64,000 nucleotides of DNA, taken from the IMG/VR virus record IMGVR_UViG_3300043425_001634, positions 27,508-91,507 of that record, one strand, 5' to 3'. A model generated the notes under the pieces. That model was not told where the DNA came from. It worked only from the letters and a program-made list of their open reading frames with translations, and ran no database searches. This DNA is from a virus. This document shows, piece by piece, positions 8,162 to 16,407 of the stretch. The position numbers and the translations under genes are program-made. Each line of letters opens with the position of its first letter. Position 1 is the stretch's first letter.

Positions 8162-10012
8162 CTACACTGGAGAATCAGCTAGACGAATCTCGACAACTCT
8201 TAATTGTTCGTTGCCCGATCCACCCGCGCGAGCGGGATCAATATCTAGCGCCCCGCAGCCTTCGTGAGATAACCAAATATAGCGGTTCAATCGGCCAAAG
8301 TCGTCATTGTTATCGCGCCGCAACATCATTGGCATTGATGTCGCCCATCCAATAGAATCGGGACCAAAGGCAAAGCCTGATCTCATTACTTTTGATGCGC
8401 CGCCGCCAACTGCTTCTTGTGCAACTCCAGTCGTTCCCACCGCACCTGTACTAAAGCTGCTGCCCTGGAAAATATGAAATCCAGCGATCTTGCCGACATA
8501 TCCAGAGATTCGATTGATTTCATTATTTTGAGTTGCGTTCACGAACATATTCGTCACGCTTTCAACATTTTCTTTTGAAATATATTGATGGTGTGAATAT
8601 GTGTCAGATTGCAATTGCCCAACATGATTTGGGGGGCAAGCAATTCCATAGCAACCGTCTTCGTAAGTGGGAATATTTTGTGAGGCTAAATAAGCGTACA
8701 ACTGACCCAAAAATGGAACGGTCATTTGTCCACCAGAGGTCACCTGTGCCGCTGTGGAAACTACTCCACCGCCAGAACTGTAGACAACATTTGTTGTCGT
8801 AAACCAAATCTCCTGGTGGGCCAAATCCTCCCACTGAGCATAGTTATAAGCAATACGACGGCGCAGGACCATCTCTAAATCAACAAGCGAGTAAGCGGTA
8901 ATAAATTCGGGAATTGCCACCGCAGGATTTGATGCAGTTTTTCCCATCCCGTTTTCGAGAATTACTACTGATTCTGCCGTGCTAGTTAAAGGCTGACTTG
9001 CGATATTAGTTGGAGTACCCGGAGTTAACGTCCAGTCGGCTGCTACCGTACCACCTTGAACGTGAGGAATACGAGGTACTAAAATCGTCTGTCCCGGAGG
9101 AATCCCTGTTTGAATTCGGCGATTACTGAATTGCCACAAAACGTGAGCGGGGGTATGCTCCAATCGCATCGACTCAGAAAGATAATCCAGAAAAAGAGGA
9201 GGCACGTCCGCTAAAGTAGTTGGGGCGTCAATACCAGCGCCGGATCCCCCGCCACCTCGCAAAAAACCGTGTTTTTTGGCATAACATTCCATGCCATCTC
9301 TAAGTGCACCACGATTTTTCTTGACGAATTTCACTAAAGGCCGGTTATCAACCTGAAGACTGACCTTTCCCGTGGCATGATCGGTTACGTGGATACCAGA
9401 TTTTTTCACTCCATCAGAAATTCTTTGAAATTCGCGAAATGCGGCGTCGCCGTCTAAGGCTTGTTTTGCAGCGGTGGCAATATATGGACCGGTTACAGCG
9501 GTAGAAGAAGGCGATCGCAGATCAAGACCTGGTACGGGAGAATAGCCAAAATCATTCACCACGCTGGCTATTAAATTTTTTTCGTCAACCGCTTTTTTTA
9601 GCTTTGCTTCGTATTCTTGCTTAAGCTGCTCTTTGGCGTCTCTTTCTTTGGTGATCTGTTCGACCAATGATTGATTTTGGTCTTCTGCCTTTGCAAGTCG
9701 CTCTGAAATGTCCTTAGTTACATCTGCGGCTTTTCTCTCAAACATTTTTTGCAGCATATCCTTGCTAAGAGAAATGTTGCCATTATCTTCAAAGCTAATC
9801 TGAGGAGTAATTGCCTGAATCGCCCGATCCAAAGACTGAGAAGGCTTGTCTTCTTCTGCGGCAGAATCACTGCCTTTAATGCTACTGGGAAAAACCTGTA
9901 CAGGAACAGAGTCACCTGAATCAGTTGTAGCTGGTTGAGTTTTTTTCAAATTATCTTTGCCTGACTTTGCCCGATTGATGGCATCGATAATACCTTGTTC
10001 GTTTGTGGCCAT
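8162..10012 (-). CDS. major capsid protein with N-terminal scaffold-like region
   Basis: 616 residues. The first 150 are charged and disordered to coiled coil (about 85-140, KAEDQNQSLVEQITKERDAK), resembling a fused delta or scaffolding domain. The remainder looks like a coat protein: a long beta/alpha region with TILVPRIPHVQGGTVAADWT, a long helix region (EMVLRRRIAYNYAQWEDLAHQ), and GIACPPNHVGQL, which resembles the loading segment of many coat proteins. Downstream of the probable protease and upstream of connector genes, the normal order. Cleavage by the protease may release the N-terminal region, as in HK97. Confidence 0.75.
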   Translation of the reverse strand: MATNEQGIIDAINRAKSGKDNLKKTQPATTDSGDSVPVQVFPSSIKGSDSAAEEDKPSQSLDRAIQAITPQISFEDNGNISLSKDMLQKMFERKAADVTKDISERLAKAEDQNQSLVEQITKERDAKEQLKQEYEAKLKKAVDEKNLIASVVNDFGYSPVPGLDLRSPSSTAVTGPYIATAAKQALDGDAAFREFQRISDGVKKSGIHVTDHATGKVSLQVDNRPLVKFVKKNRGALRDGMECYAKKHGFLRGGGGSGAGIDAPTTLADVPPLFLDYLSESMRLEHTPAHVLWQFSNRRIQTGIPPGQTILVPRIPHVQGGTVAADWTLTPGTPTNIASQPLTSTAESVVILENGMGKTASNPAVAIPEFITAYSLVDLEMVLRRRIAYNYAQWEDLAHQEIWFTTTNVVYSSGGGVVSTAAQVTSGGQMTVPFLGQLYAYLASQNIPTYEDGCYGIACPPNHVGQLQSDTYSHHQYISKENVESVTNMFVNATQNNEINRISGYVGKIAGFHIFQGSSFSTGAVGTTGVAQEAVGGGASKVMRSGFAFGPDSIGWATSMPMMLRRDNNDDFGRLNRYIWLSHEGCGALDIDPARAGGSGNEQLRVVEIRLADSPV

Positions 10013-10079
10013 GATTTATTTTATTGCTGTCTTTATGGCCAATGCTAATAAAAAATAGTATGATCTTCAAGTAAATAGA

Positions 10080-10107
10080 CATATAGCAACTAAATAGACG
10101 CTATATG
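10080..10107. promoter_or_regulatory. operator-like inverted repeat
   Basis: Perfect 8-base arms CATATAGC (10080-10087) and GCTATATG (10100-10107), 12 bases apart, in the divergent gap between the capsid gene and the HTH gene at 10136. The flanks also repeat AAATAGAC. A likely repressor site for the HTH protein, which could control capsid expression. Confidence 0.5.
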
Positions 10108-10135
10108 AATCAAGCTAATTGTATTTTGCCGTAAA

Positions 10136-10438
10136 ATGACAAATAATTTAAATGAACAACTTGGCTCTAGATTAAGAGAAGCAAGAAGGCTTTCTGGCAT
10201 GACCCAAAAAGAAATGGCAAAAAAAATAAACTCTGAGCCATTATATTTGGAAATGGCTCAGAGAACAGTAACTCAGAAAATGGTAAGTCGAGTAGAAACG
10301 GGACAGTGTCCGGCCAGTTTTCTATACGTCCAGGTGATAGCACTCTTAACCGGGCAGCACACTAATTTCTTTACTATATTTTTGCATTCTGCGCTGAATA
10401 AGACCAGCGGCAGGCAAGTTCGGAATCAACACAAATGA
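10136..10438 (+). CDS. XRE-family HTH regulator inside the head operon
   Basis: 100 residues. Residues 7-60 form an XRE/Cro HTH: LGSRLREARRLSGMTQKEMA, a 13-residue insertion, then QKMVSRVETGQCPAS. The insertion between the second and third helices (EPLYLEMAQRTVT) is longer than usual. Transcribed opposite to the capsid operon, with its 3' end overlapping the protease gene by 93 bases, so it is convergent with protease transcription and could interfere with it. The inverted repeat at 10080 is a candidate operator. Confidence 0.7.
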   Translation: MTNNLNEQLGSRLREARRLSGMTQKEMAKKINSEPLYLEMAQRTVTQKMVSRVETGQCPASFLYVQVIALLTGQHTNFFTIFLHSALNKTSGRQVRNQHK

Positions 10439-11458
10439 CACTTCTCCCAAGTCAATAATTCCAATTCGCTCATAATAAGGAGCAACGTTCTCTTTCCCTT
10501 TATTAAGTTCCGTAGGAACAGAGTGAGGACATTTTTTGTCCATAAAAGAACATTTGCAAATTGGGCAAAAAATGTCCTTAAACTCAAATCCTCCCAAGCT
10601 GACGGAGTTCAACAAGGAAAATCTAATTTTTTGAGCAATTGGCGAGGTTATCGGAATAGCAGCGATCGCGATAACTGAAATATATCCTTCTTCTTTAACT
10701 ATTTTTTGATTAATATCTAATTGATCCTTGACTCCCATTTTTTGAACTAGCCACGAATGCTGATAAATTTCATCAGGAGAAATTATCTCGATCTTAAAAT
10801 CTATCAACAAAGAATGGCTTTTATTTACTGAATCCCAGTCGTGATCCAGTGTGACGGGAATACCGCAAATCATGTTAGCCATTTTTTGCAAATCCGGAAA
10901 AGTCCACCGACTAAAGCTTCGGTTTACTATATTGTCGGCAATGCGGATCGGGTACACTACAAACTCTTCTGCTTGAACCGAAGGAAAACCCAAAGGAATA
11001 TAAGAATTGTATTTCTCTAAATATTTTTCTGACGGAATAATATTGGATTGATAGGTTTCAGCATACTCGGCGACTTGCCCGTCATCAGTGCAGTATCTTA
11101 AAGTGATTTTTTCGGGCTGAATCCGGTGATCTTTGTTAATCAACGCATCCGAAGAATAGTGTAGAATTAAAGATTTTGTGCTTGGGCTTAACCCTGCGGA
11201 CTCTAATCGTTCAACCAAAGGAGAAGAAGCTATTTCTAGGTGAATATTTCCATCAGCCGAAACAGAAAGTGAAGCATCCCAAGAAATGATACTAGATTGA
11301 AGCGATTCAATGATTTTTTCAACCTGATCCACGGAAACATTTTGAGTCTCGACCAACGTAAACTTAGGAGAATACAAAAAACGAGCGCTTCCTCTGGCGT
11401 CAGAGCGAATATCAAGAGGAAATGGTAAAATTTGACAAGTAAGAGTGAGTAGAGACAT
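10346..11458 (-). CDS. probable prohead maturation protease
   Basis: The ATG at 11458 (MSLLTLTCQILPF) is preferred over a TTG at 11488 that would run into the divergent gene. About 370 residues. Gene order (just before the capsid gene) and two motifs support a prohead protease: GIPVTLDHDWD, like the conserved His segment of U35/S78-type proteases, and NSVSLGGFEF, like the catalytic Ser segment. Odd: a Cys/His cluster (CPICKCSFMDKKCPHS) after the Ser motif suggests a bound zinc, not usual in this family. It would cleave capsid and scaffold during head maturation. Confidence 0.6.
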   Translation of the reverse strand: MSLLTLTCQILPFPLDIRSDARGSARFLYSPKFTLVETQNVSVDQVEKIIESLQSSIISWDASLSVSADGNIHLEIASSPLVERLESAGLSPSTKSLILHYSSDALINKDHRIQPEKITLRYCTDDGQVAEYAETYQSNIIPSEKYLEKYNSYIPLGFPSVQAEEFVVYPIRIADNIVNRSFSRWTFPDLQKMANMICGIPVTLDHDWDSVNKSHSLLIDFKIEIISPDEIYQHSWLVQKMGVKDQLDINQKIVKEEGYISVIAIAAIPITSPIAQKIRFSLLNSVSLGGFEFKDIFCPICKCSFMDKKCPHSVPTELNKGKENVAPYYERIGIIDLGEVSFVLIPNLPAAGLIQRRMQKYSKEISVLPG

Positions 11459-11459
11459 A

Positions 11460-11948
11460 ATGGCTTCTTTGTTGCTAAGTTTAAACAATTTGTCAGTTGA
11501 AATTGGTTGCGCTTGTAGTCCTTTTTTAGCAGGAGGATATAAGCGTACTATGCTTGATTTTGCTCAAGTAGAGCGAACTATAGTTGGCACCCCAATGATG
11601 GGTTCTCCATTCTATATTAATCCTTTTTTTTGGGAAATACAGTCAATTCTTAAAGAAACTGAAATGACAATGTTACAATTAATTTATAAAACATCGGACA
11701 ACTTAAGGAGACAGCATAAACCTTACGCAATAAATTGCCAAGATACAATTGAATTCATTGTAGAAGAAAGCACAAATTCTCGTCAAATTGCCACAGGATT
11801 TTCTTTGCAAACGATTGAAAACACCGTAGGTATTAAGTATTATGGGGCATTTCCAGTATGGATCGGCAACTTAGAAATTCAGCGAATAAAAACATCTCAC
11901 CTGTGGCAAGCTTCATTTCAACTGACAGAACTAGATCCTTTAAGTTAA
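11460..11948 (+). CDS. hypothetical tail-associated protein
   Basis: The ATG at 11460 gives about 162 residues; a GTG at 11445 is the alternative. The N-terminal 30 residues are weakly convincing and a later ATG at 11550 (MLDFAQVERTIVGTP) may be the true start. No known family. It sits 6 bases before the tail fibre gene on the same strand and ends with a beta-rich segment (HLWQASFQLTELDPLS), suggesting a fibre connector or baseplate protein. Confidence 0.55.
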   Translation: MASLLLSLNNLSVEIGCACSPFLAGGYKRTMLDFAQVERTIVGTPMMGSPFYINPFFWEIQSILKETEMTMLQLIYKTSDNLRRQHKPYAINCQDTIEFIVEESTNSRQIATGFSLQTIENTVGIKYYGAFPVWIGNLEIQRIKTSHLWQASFQLTELDPLS

Positions 11949-11954
11949 AAAAAT

Positions 11955-13304
11955 ATGGGTACTTTATTAGTTTATAACGGCGCAAAATGGGTTTCGATAG
12001 AACCACACGCATTTAGTCACGCAACTGGCGGCAAGGATGAACTAATGGCGTCTCTAATTGGTGCCGCAACTGAAGATTACGTTGATAGCGTGATTGCTCA
12101 TGTTGCTGATAGCGTGATTGCTCATGTTGCTGATACTGATCCACACCCAGATTATTTGCTCCAATCCGAATCAGATACATTATACGATTCAATCGGTACA
12201 GCTAACGCAGCAATTTTAAGCCATGTTCAATCACCAGATCCCCATCCTAATTATTTGAATCAGTTGCAAGCCGACAGTTTGTATGATTCTTATGGAGCCG
12301 CCGCAAGTGAAATCGGCGATCATCTAACAGCAAATAATCCACACCCTGGTTACTTGACTCAATCGACGGCTAATGCTTTATATGATTTTTTTGGTACGGC
12401 AGACACAAAACTCGCTGATCATATTAGCTTAGAAAATCCGCATCCCATTTACTTAACTCAAGCAGAAGGCGATACAGTTTATTCTGCCTTAAATCATAAT
12501 CATCCTTATGCCTCAATTAATCATAAAACACAGCATGAACCCCTCGGCAATGACTCTTTGGGTGGATATGCTCTTACCGTCCATGCCCATACTGGATCTA
12601 ATATTTCGGGAAATATTTCTGGTAATGCGGCAAATATCACTGGAATCGCAGCGATCGCCAATGGTGGCACCGGAGCAAGTACCGCAGCCCAGGCACTTAC
12701 CAATTTAGGTGCCGCCGCTGCCAGCCACAACCACGCCGCCAGCGCCATCAACTCTGGTACGGTGGCGATCACCAATGGCGGCACTGGGGCATCAACTGCC
12801 GCTGGCGCTCTTACGAATCTTGGTGCAGCACCGGCAACTCATACTCATGCCGCAAGCGCTATTACCAGTGGCACGATCGCGATCGCAAACGGTGGCACCG
12901 GAGCAAGTACCGCAGCCGCCGCTCGTACAAAATTAGGTGCAGCAGCAGCATCGCACACTCATGCTGCATCTTATATAGAGGCAGCAACTTTCCCTTTTGC
13001 AGCAGGGTGGAGTGAATATAGCCCTACTTATAGGTGTTTGATCGAAAAATATGAAGCCATAATGTTTCTTGCTGGCTTGGTAGAAAGATCAGCCACAAAT
13101 CAACCGTTAATTCTTGTTTTACCCACTGAATATATACCTTTCAGCAGAAAACTATTTATGTGTTGGGGTATGATTGGTTCCACTTATACACCTTGTCGTG
13201 TTGATGTTGAGGTCAACGGCAACGTTTCATTAATCTACCCAATAACAAGTGCAGCAATAAGCTGGCTATCACTGGATTCAATTATTTTCAATCAAAGGCA
13301 ATAG
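11955..13304 (+). CDS. tail fibre protein with two repeat families
   Basis: 449 residues. After a short N-terminus (LVYNGAKWVSIEPHAFSHATGGKD) come four units of HPxYLtq...D.LYD (about residues 58-165) and three units of IANGGTGASTAAxALTNLG followed by AA.sHtHAAS (about 233-345), both typical of trimeric phage tail fibres and collagen-like adhesins. The C-terminal 110 residues are unique and probably form the receptor-binding tip (FFPAAGW-like start, then SPTYRCLIEKYEAIMF). An exact direct duplication of GATAGCGTGATTGCTCATGT occurs at about 12084-12130 (DSVIAHVA twice), the raw material for fibre-length variation. Role: host recognition. Confidence 0.85.
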   Translation: MGTLLVYNGAKWVSIEPHAFSHATGGKDELMASLIGAATEDYVDSVIAHVADSVIAHVADTDPHPDYLLQSESDTLYDSIGTANAAILSHVQSPDPHPNYLNQLQADSLYDSYGAAASEIGDHLTANNPHPGYLTQSTANALYDFFGTADTKLADHISLENPHPIYLTQAEGDTVYSALNHNHPYASINHKTQHEPLGNDSLGGYALTVHAHTGSNISGNISGNAANITGIAAIANGGTGASTAAQALTNLGAAAASHNHAASAINSGTVAITNGGTGASTAAGALTNLGAAPATHTHAASAITSGTIAIANGGTGASTAAAARTKLGAAAASHTHAASYIEAATFPFAAGWSEYSPTYRCLIEKYEAIMFLAGLVERSATNQPLILVLPTEYIPFSRKLFMCWGMIGSTYTPCRVDVEVNGNVSLIYPITSAAISWLSLDSIIFNQRQ

Positions 13305-13305
13305 A

Positions 13306-13349
13306 CTCATAAGCCCTTGGTCTCGTGTTCAAATCACGCTTGAGCCATA
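13306..13349 (+). repeat. tRNA 3'-half copy 1 (candidate attachment site)
   Basis: 44 bp matching 20400-20443 at 42 positions. It corresponds to a tRNA from anticodon loop CTCATAA (CAU anticodon) through the T-arm to the acceptor strand. In this copy the T-stem reads TCGTG...CACGC and the acceptor begins TTGAG, so both mismatches weaken pairing. It follows the tail fibre stop by one base, and no 5' tRNA half precedes it. Confidence 0.6.
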
Positions 13350-13351
13350 GA

Positions 13352-13397
13352 CACCGCATCAGGGTACACTGCTGTAGGCTCAATGCGGTGTTTTTTT
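13352..13397 (+). terminator. terminator of the tail fibre unit
   Basis: Perfect 8-base arms CACCGCAT / ATGCGGTG with a 23-base loop, followed by seven T (13391-13397). Directly after the tRNA half. Confidence 0.75.
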
Positions 13398-13461
13398 CAC
13401 ACCATGCTACAACTTTGCTACATTTTTTGTACTTTGTTTTGTAGTTAATCAAAATATTAAT

Positions 13462-14898
13462 TCAAGGAGCCAACTTAGCTTTTTTCGCTCTTTTTTTAGA
13501 ATACCATTCAGCAATTTCAGGCACCCATGCTTGGAAATGCGGCCAAATTAAATCGCAGAGTTTCTGACATTCTAACTGGGCATCTTTTTTCCAGCGCATA
13601 TCTAATAAATGCATCAGCGATCGCACATTTAAAGACATGACCCAATGTTGTCGCACATCAAAGGGAATAATCCCTCTAGCGTGTTCTTCCGCTGCCCCTT
13701 CAGAGATCAGTTGTTGATAGCGTTTTGCTGCTTCTAAACACCAAGCTAAATCGCGATCGCGCTGTGCTTGAGTATAGTCATAACGCTTTCCTTGGCGATC
13801 GGTGTAACTGCCCACGGGACGCAGATAAAATACTTCTTCGAGATCGCGTTTTCCTGTCGCCGCATCAACGATCCGATTTCCCGTATAGCGGTTAGAGTTA
13901 TGCACCACCATACCATTGGCGACAAAATTATGCCAAGGACCTTCTACTTCTAGGTCATAAGTCATTTCAAATCCCAGGAATTCAACGCTTTTTACCTTAA
14001 TTGGATGCGATCGGAGTTTATTCCCTGGTGATTTCGGTTTAGGTTGCCAATTTTTTGCTTCGAGAATCGGTTGATAATTTTTGGCAAACTCCGCCTCTTT
14101 GTTATTTTTCTGTTCTAGAAACTCTTTATTCCGATAAAGTCCATTGCCTGCCACTGCCATGCCATTACATAAGACCCAGCAATTTTTAATCATGTTAATT
14201 ACCTGACCATTTTCGGCTGTCATTAAACCGACCGCTTCCCCCATTGTTTGCCAGCCGAATGTGGTAAATAAGCGGTGATTGGTCGTACAATCTAAGGCTT
14301 TACCATCTTCTAAAGTTAGGCGATAAACAGGTTGAATCCCTTTAGCCATCACATCCTTAATATGTCCGAACTCAAAAAAGCCAGTGGTTTCATTCAGAAC
14401 CCTTAGCCGCATTTTTTTGATTCGGGTTTTGCCATCACGACGATATTCTCCAGTGGGTTCTCCGTTTCGACCTTGTTTTAATCGTTGGCGAATCGCTTTT
14501 TTGCCATTCGTCCATAACTCGTAAAGTTCCGCAATTTTGATTTTGCGTAAACTGCCACTAGCATGAACAAATGTCACCTCAGTATTTCCCGCCAGACACT
14601 GCACGTCGAAAGAAATTCCTACGCGGTGAGTTCTAATTTGCTGCATCACACTATGAGGAAAATATCCACAATTAAAAACAATGGCAGGGTGTTCGCAGCT
14701 ACCAAAGTGTCCGCGATCGCCTGCCAATAATCTTTTTACAGCAATTTCTCCGCACTTGCTTTCTGATGGCCATTTGTCCAACTTAGATAACCACTCATCT
14801 ATTACATATTCTTCGCTGTAATCCTGGTGCATTGCTGCATAAATAATTTGCTGAGGATTCGCAGCTTTAGATAGCACTTCTACTCGAAATTTTTCCAT
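13462..14898 (-). CDS. thyX: flavin-dependent thymidylate synthase interrupted by an intein
   Basis: Converts dUMP to dTMP using FAD and methylene-tetrahydrofolate. The 478-residue frame is a 244-residue ThyX host (1-100 and 335-478) plus a 234-residue intein. The ThyX signature is split: RTHRVGISFDVQ at 89-100, then after the intein SNRYTG, together giving the RHR..S.N..S.RY-type motif that binds FAD and dUMP. The rest is typical (MSLNVRSLMHLLDMR near the C-terminus). It joins tmk, nrdJ and mazG-like genes of this window in dNTP supply. It is divergent from the gene at 14947 over 48 bases. Confidence 0.92.
   Translation of the reverse strand: MEKFRVEVLSKAANPQQIIYAAMHQDYSEEYVIDEWLSKLDKWPSESKCGEIAVKRLLAGDRGHFGSCEHPAIVFNCGYFPHSVMQQIRTHRVGISFDVQCLAGNTEVTFVHASGSLRKIKIAELYELWTNGKKAIRQRLKQGRNGEPTGEYRRDGKTRIKKMRLRVLNETTGFFEFGHIKDVMAKGIQPVYRLTLEDGKALDCTTNHRLFTTFGWQTMGEAVGLMTAENGQVINMIKNCWVLCNGMAVAGNGLYRNKEFLEQKNNKEAEFAKNYQPILEAKNWQPKPKSPGNKLRSHPIKVKSVEFLGFEMTYDLEVEGPWHNFVANGMVVHNSNRYTGNRIVDAATGKRDLEEVFYLRPVGSYTDRQGKRYDYTQAQRDRDLAWCLEAAKRYQQLISEGAAEEHARGIIPFDVRQHWVMSLNVRSLMHLLDMRWKKDAQLECQKLCDLIWPHFQAWVPEIAEWYSKKRAKKAKLAP
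13897..14598 (-). other. intein coding region within thyX
   Basis: Residues 101-334 of the ThyX frame. It starts with Cys (CLAGNTEVTF, splicing block A), has block B around DCTTNHRLFTTFGW with the conserved T..H, and ends with block F/G YDLEVEGPWHNFVANGMVVHN, followed by extein Ser. The linker holds CWVLCNGMAVAGNGLYRNKEFL, like the helix-bearing segment found in cyanobacterial inteins, but no LAGLIDADG or full HNH motif. The homing nuclease therefore seems lost or degenerate. Confidence 0.88.
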
Positions 14899-14946
14899 AA
14901 ATTAGATATAATAAAACAAGAAGTTAAAGTTATTTTAGTACGAATC

Positions 14947-15432
14947 ATGGATAAAGCACAAGAGATTTTACACAGTTTAGAAAAATTAATTAAATGGCGA
15001 CGCGGGCAATCAAGATGCAAGCACTCTAAAAGCATTAGAGAAGGTAGTGTATTGTGCGAAGAATGCGGATTTCTTCGCTTGCCTGTGGTCACAACATACC
15101 CGTCACAATGCAAAAAATGCGAACAACAACTTTCTAAGGTTGATGCAAGGGGTATATACTGTCCAGTTTGCAATTCTTACGAAAACTGGTTCTGCGCTCC
15201 AGAATTGCTCGTAGAAAAACACAGAGAATCAATTAAAGATTTTGTTGTCAGATGTCTGGATAACTATCCAGAACAAGAAGACTTTGCAAAAAGAATGGGA
15301 TGGCCTAATTGCAGCGATCGCCAATTGGTTTGGTTGGCAAGCTTTCTCAACGAACAAACGATCGTTGAGTCAATCTTAACTTCTCACAATAACGAAATCA
15401 CTTCGCCGATTCCCCGAAAAAAAATCAGTTAA
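14947..15432 (+). CDS. cysteine-rich, zinc-ribbon-type hypothetical protein
   Basis: 161 residues with pairs CKH, LCEECGF, CKKCEQQL and YCPVCNSYENWFC, enough for two zinc sites in residues 24-92. The C-terminal half (EDFAKRMGWPNCSDRQLVWLASFL) is helical. No family recognised. No strong ribosome-binding site before the ATG at 14947. It is divergent from thyX and ends before a long perfect hairpin shared with the convergent gene at 15558. Confidence 0.65.
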   Translation: MDKAQEILHSLEKLIKWRRGQSRCKHSKSIREGSVLCEECGFLRLPVVTTYPSQCKKCEQQLSKVDARGIYCPVCNSYENWFCAPELLVEKHRESIKDFVVRCLDNYPEQEDFAKRMGWPNCSDRQLVWLASFLNEQTIVESILTSHNNEITSPIPRKKIS

Positions 15433-15485
15433 TTTTAGCAATTTTTATTTACCATGCAAGCAACTCAATATTTTACAAATACAAC

Positions 15486-15531
15486 CCTGTCAGCACCCAA
15501 GGTAATGCGACTCACCTTGGGTGCTGACAGG
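15486..15531. terminator. long perfect bidirectional hairpin
   Basis: 18-base perfect arms (15486-15503 and 15514-15531) with a 10-base loop, between two convergent genes. Flanking A/T runs allow termination in both directions. Confidence 0.75.
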
Positions 15532-15557
15532 ATTTTGTCAAAATTTATATTTTTATA

Positions 15558-16311
15558 TTAATCCATAAAACATCCACATCCGCCCAAGTCAAACAAATCT
15601 AGCTGAATTTCAGAATTATTCACCTGCTCACGCAAATTCGCTAAAGAAATATCTTTTAAAATGGTAACTGGTTTTTGCAATAAATTTTGCATTTCTTTTT
15701 CGTGATCTTCCCATTCAAGAAACCTTTCTGGAAAGTATTTTAGTAGTTTTCGCCATTGTGCTTTTCCGCCTCGAACACACGCTCCTCCGCAGTTATTGTG
15801 CGGAAATCCTTTGCTATAAAGTAAAGGCAAGCAAATTCCTAGTTTGCTAATTTCATGCTGGCACTGGAGTTTATCCCAGTAAGGCGGATCGCAAAGTGGA
15901 GCAAGCACATCCCAGGGCTCCCAGGACGATTTAATCTTAGACAGTCTGTGAATCTCACTCCAGTCAATTCCTACAATTAATTTAACTGAAGTATCACAAT
16001 TATTCTGTACCCAATTAAGGCAAGTTTCCTGTTTTAGGACGTGGCTACATGGAGCAATTCGACTATTTCCAAGCCATCGCTTATCTTTAAAAACTTGTTG
16101 CGGAGTTCTTCCGTCCGAAACAAAACAAAGAGGAATTAATGTTTTTTTTGCTGAACTCATCGATAAAACGATATAAATCTGGATCTTCTATTTTTGTGTC
16201 AGCAAACAATAAAGTGATTTGAGTCGTTTTTGCTGTTTCTAGCAATTTTAATACAGAAGCGGCAGACCCTACTCCTCCGCTAAAAAAAACTACATATTTT
16301 TGTTCTATCAT
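15558..16311 (-). CDS. PP-loop (PAPS reductase-like) protein, split by a frameshift
   Basis: Two frames form one protein. The first (16311 to about 16145) carries the ATP PP-loop VVFFSGGVGSAA and the LLFADTK..DPDLYRF segment. The second (15558-16160) carries SDGRTPQQVF, GNSRIAPCSHVLK, GIDW, APLCDPPY and GFPHNNCGGACVRGGKAQW, in the order seen in phage PAPS reductase/sulfotransferase-like proteins. They switch at an A8 tract (16142-16149); seven A would restore one frame. Near its C-terminus is QLDLF, a beta-clamp-binding motif, then a GCGC cysteine pair. Likely adenylates and thiolates a nucleic acid or small substrate; the substrate is unknown. Confidence 0.75.
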
Positions 16312-16407
16312 GTTTTCTCGTTTAAACTTTATCAAATATTTTAGCACATAAAATCCCACCATTCCATTAATAACAGAAAGGTTTAATGGAATTTTATCAG
16401 CGGCCAA

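Noticed and set aside
1-11500. Tape measure protein
   Set aside because: No long helical ORF follows the gpG/gpGT pair; the next gene is dam, so the tape measure must be elsewhere.
13897-14598. LAGLIDADG or HNH homing nuclease inside the intein
   Set aside because: No LAGLIDADG block or complete HNH metal site is visible; only a short helix-type remnant is present.
16142-16149. Programmed -1 frameshift in the PP-loop gene
   Set aside because: The second part lies in the +1 frame relative to the first, so a simple -1 slip on A8 would not join them; an extra A (error, mutation or transcript slippage) explains it better.
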